This document shows positions 46,277 to 46,336 of a stretch of 46,336 nucleotides of DNA, one piece after another. The stretch is from NCBI GenBank assembly GCA_003427395.1, contig BFEA01000326.1, positions 1,283,940 to 1,330,275 on the forward strand, written 5' to 3'. Numbering within the stretch: the stretch's first letter is position 1; each line of letters begins with the position of its first letter. The translations under genes were made by a program, and so were the position numbers. This stretch comes from Chara braunii (lineage: Eukaryota; Streptophyta; Charophyceae; Charales; Characeae). The notes below the pieces were generated by a model. That model made no database searches and had not been told where the DNA came from. It saw nothing but the letters and a program-made list of their open reading frames with translations.

Positions 46277-46336
46277 GGGCCTAGGTCAGTTGATAAGGCA
46301 CAGAAGCTGCAATGAGGAGGTCGTGGGTTCAATCCC
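46277..46336 (+). other. tRNA-like sequence cut by the window edge
   Basis: GGGCC, then TAGGTCAGTTGATAAGGC (A-box-like D arm), a CTGCAAT segment in the anticodon-loop position, and GTGGGTTCAATCCC (B box in a T arm). It could be the head of a tRNA-derived SINE or a tRNA pseudogene. The D arm is one base off the usual A box, and the 3' end is not in the window. Confidence 0.55.

Overview
This window is repeat-rich nuclear DNA from a eukaryote, most probably a green plant or streptophyte alga. It has no operons, ribosome-binding sites or dense coding. It does have long microsatellites, a sized assembly gap of 174 N inside a TG tract, decayed retrotransposons, and one decayed Helitron. A Ty3/gypsy element here has a primer binding site matching plant tRNA-Asp. 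The gag-pol style of that element reminds me of elements from charophyte algae and basidiomycetes, but that placement is from memory and is an inference. I found no intact host gene. Every coding region I can defend is a broken mobile-element gene.

Layout, left to right. 1-590: a 25/27-bp minisatellite running off the left edge, then a GATA/GA/poly-A tract. 593-991: a retroelement gag fragment with a CCHC zinc knuckle. 1740-8250: mostly non-coding DNA built from several unrelated families of small hairpins repeated in loose arrays. 8330-9900: first copy of a dispersed repeat whose second copy lies at 36200-37440. 10965-15235 (minus strand): a complete-length but heavily broken Helitron RepHel gene. 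15630-16530 and 19135-21050: microsatellite clusters. 17600-18960 and 38933-40271: two copies, in opposite orientation, of an LTR-like element with a hairpin array on one side. 21665-22830 and 35560-35830: two parts of a further hairpin array.

The largest element is a Ty3/gypsy retrotransposon at about 24877-35552. It has a left LTR, a tRNA-Asp primer binding site 4 bp after it, a long leader, gag (CCHC), an aspartic protease, half of a reverse transcriptase, and a right LTR in the same orientation. The pol gene stops just before the expected YxDD box and is joined directly to the right LTR, so RT domain C onward, RNase H, integrase and the polypurine tract are deleted. 40600-41990 holds the decayed 3' end of a LINE-like ORF2. 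43885-44785 holds GC-rich foldback elements around an AT microsatellite. The right edge ends inside a tRNA-like sequence.

The most unusual signal is the number of independent families of short hairpins in arrays. Within several families the loop is conserved while both stem arms change together, so pairing is kept across diverged units. I describe this as a candidate unrecognised structural class of repeat. Neutral hairpin-templated repair is the main alternative to selection on an RNA or DNA fold.
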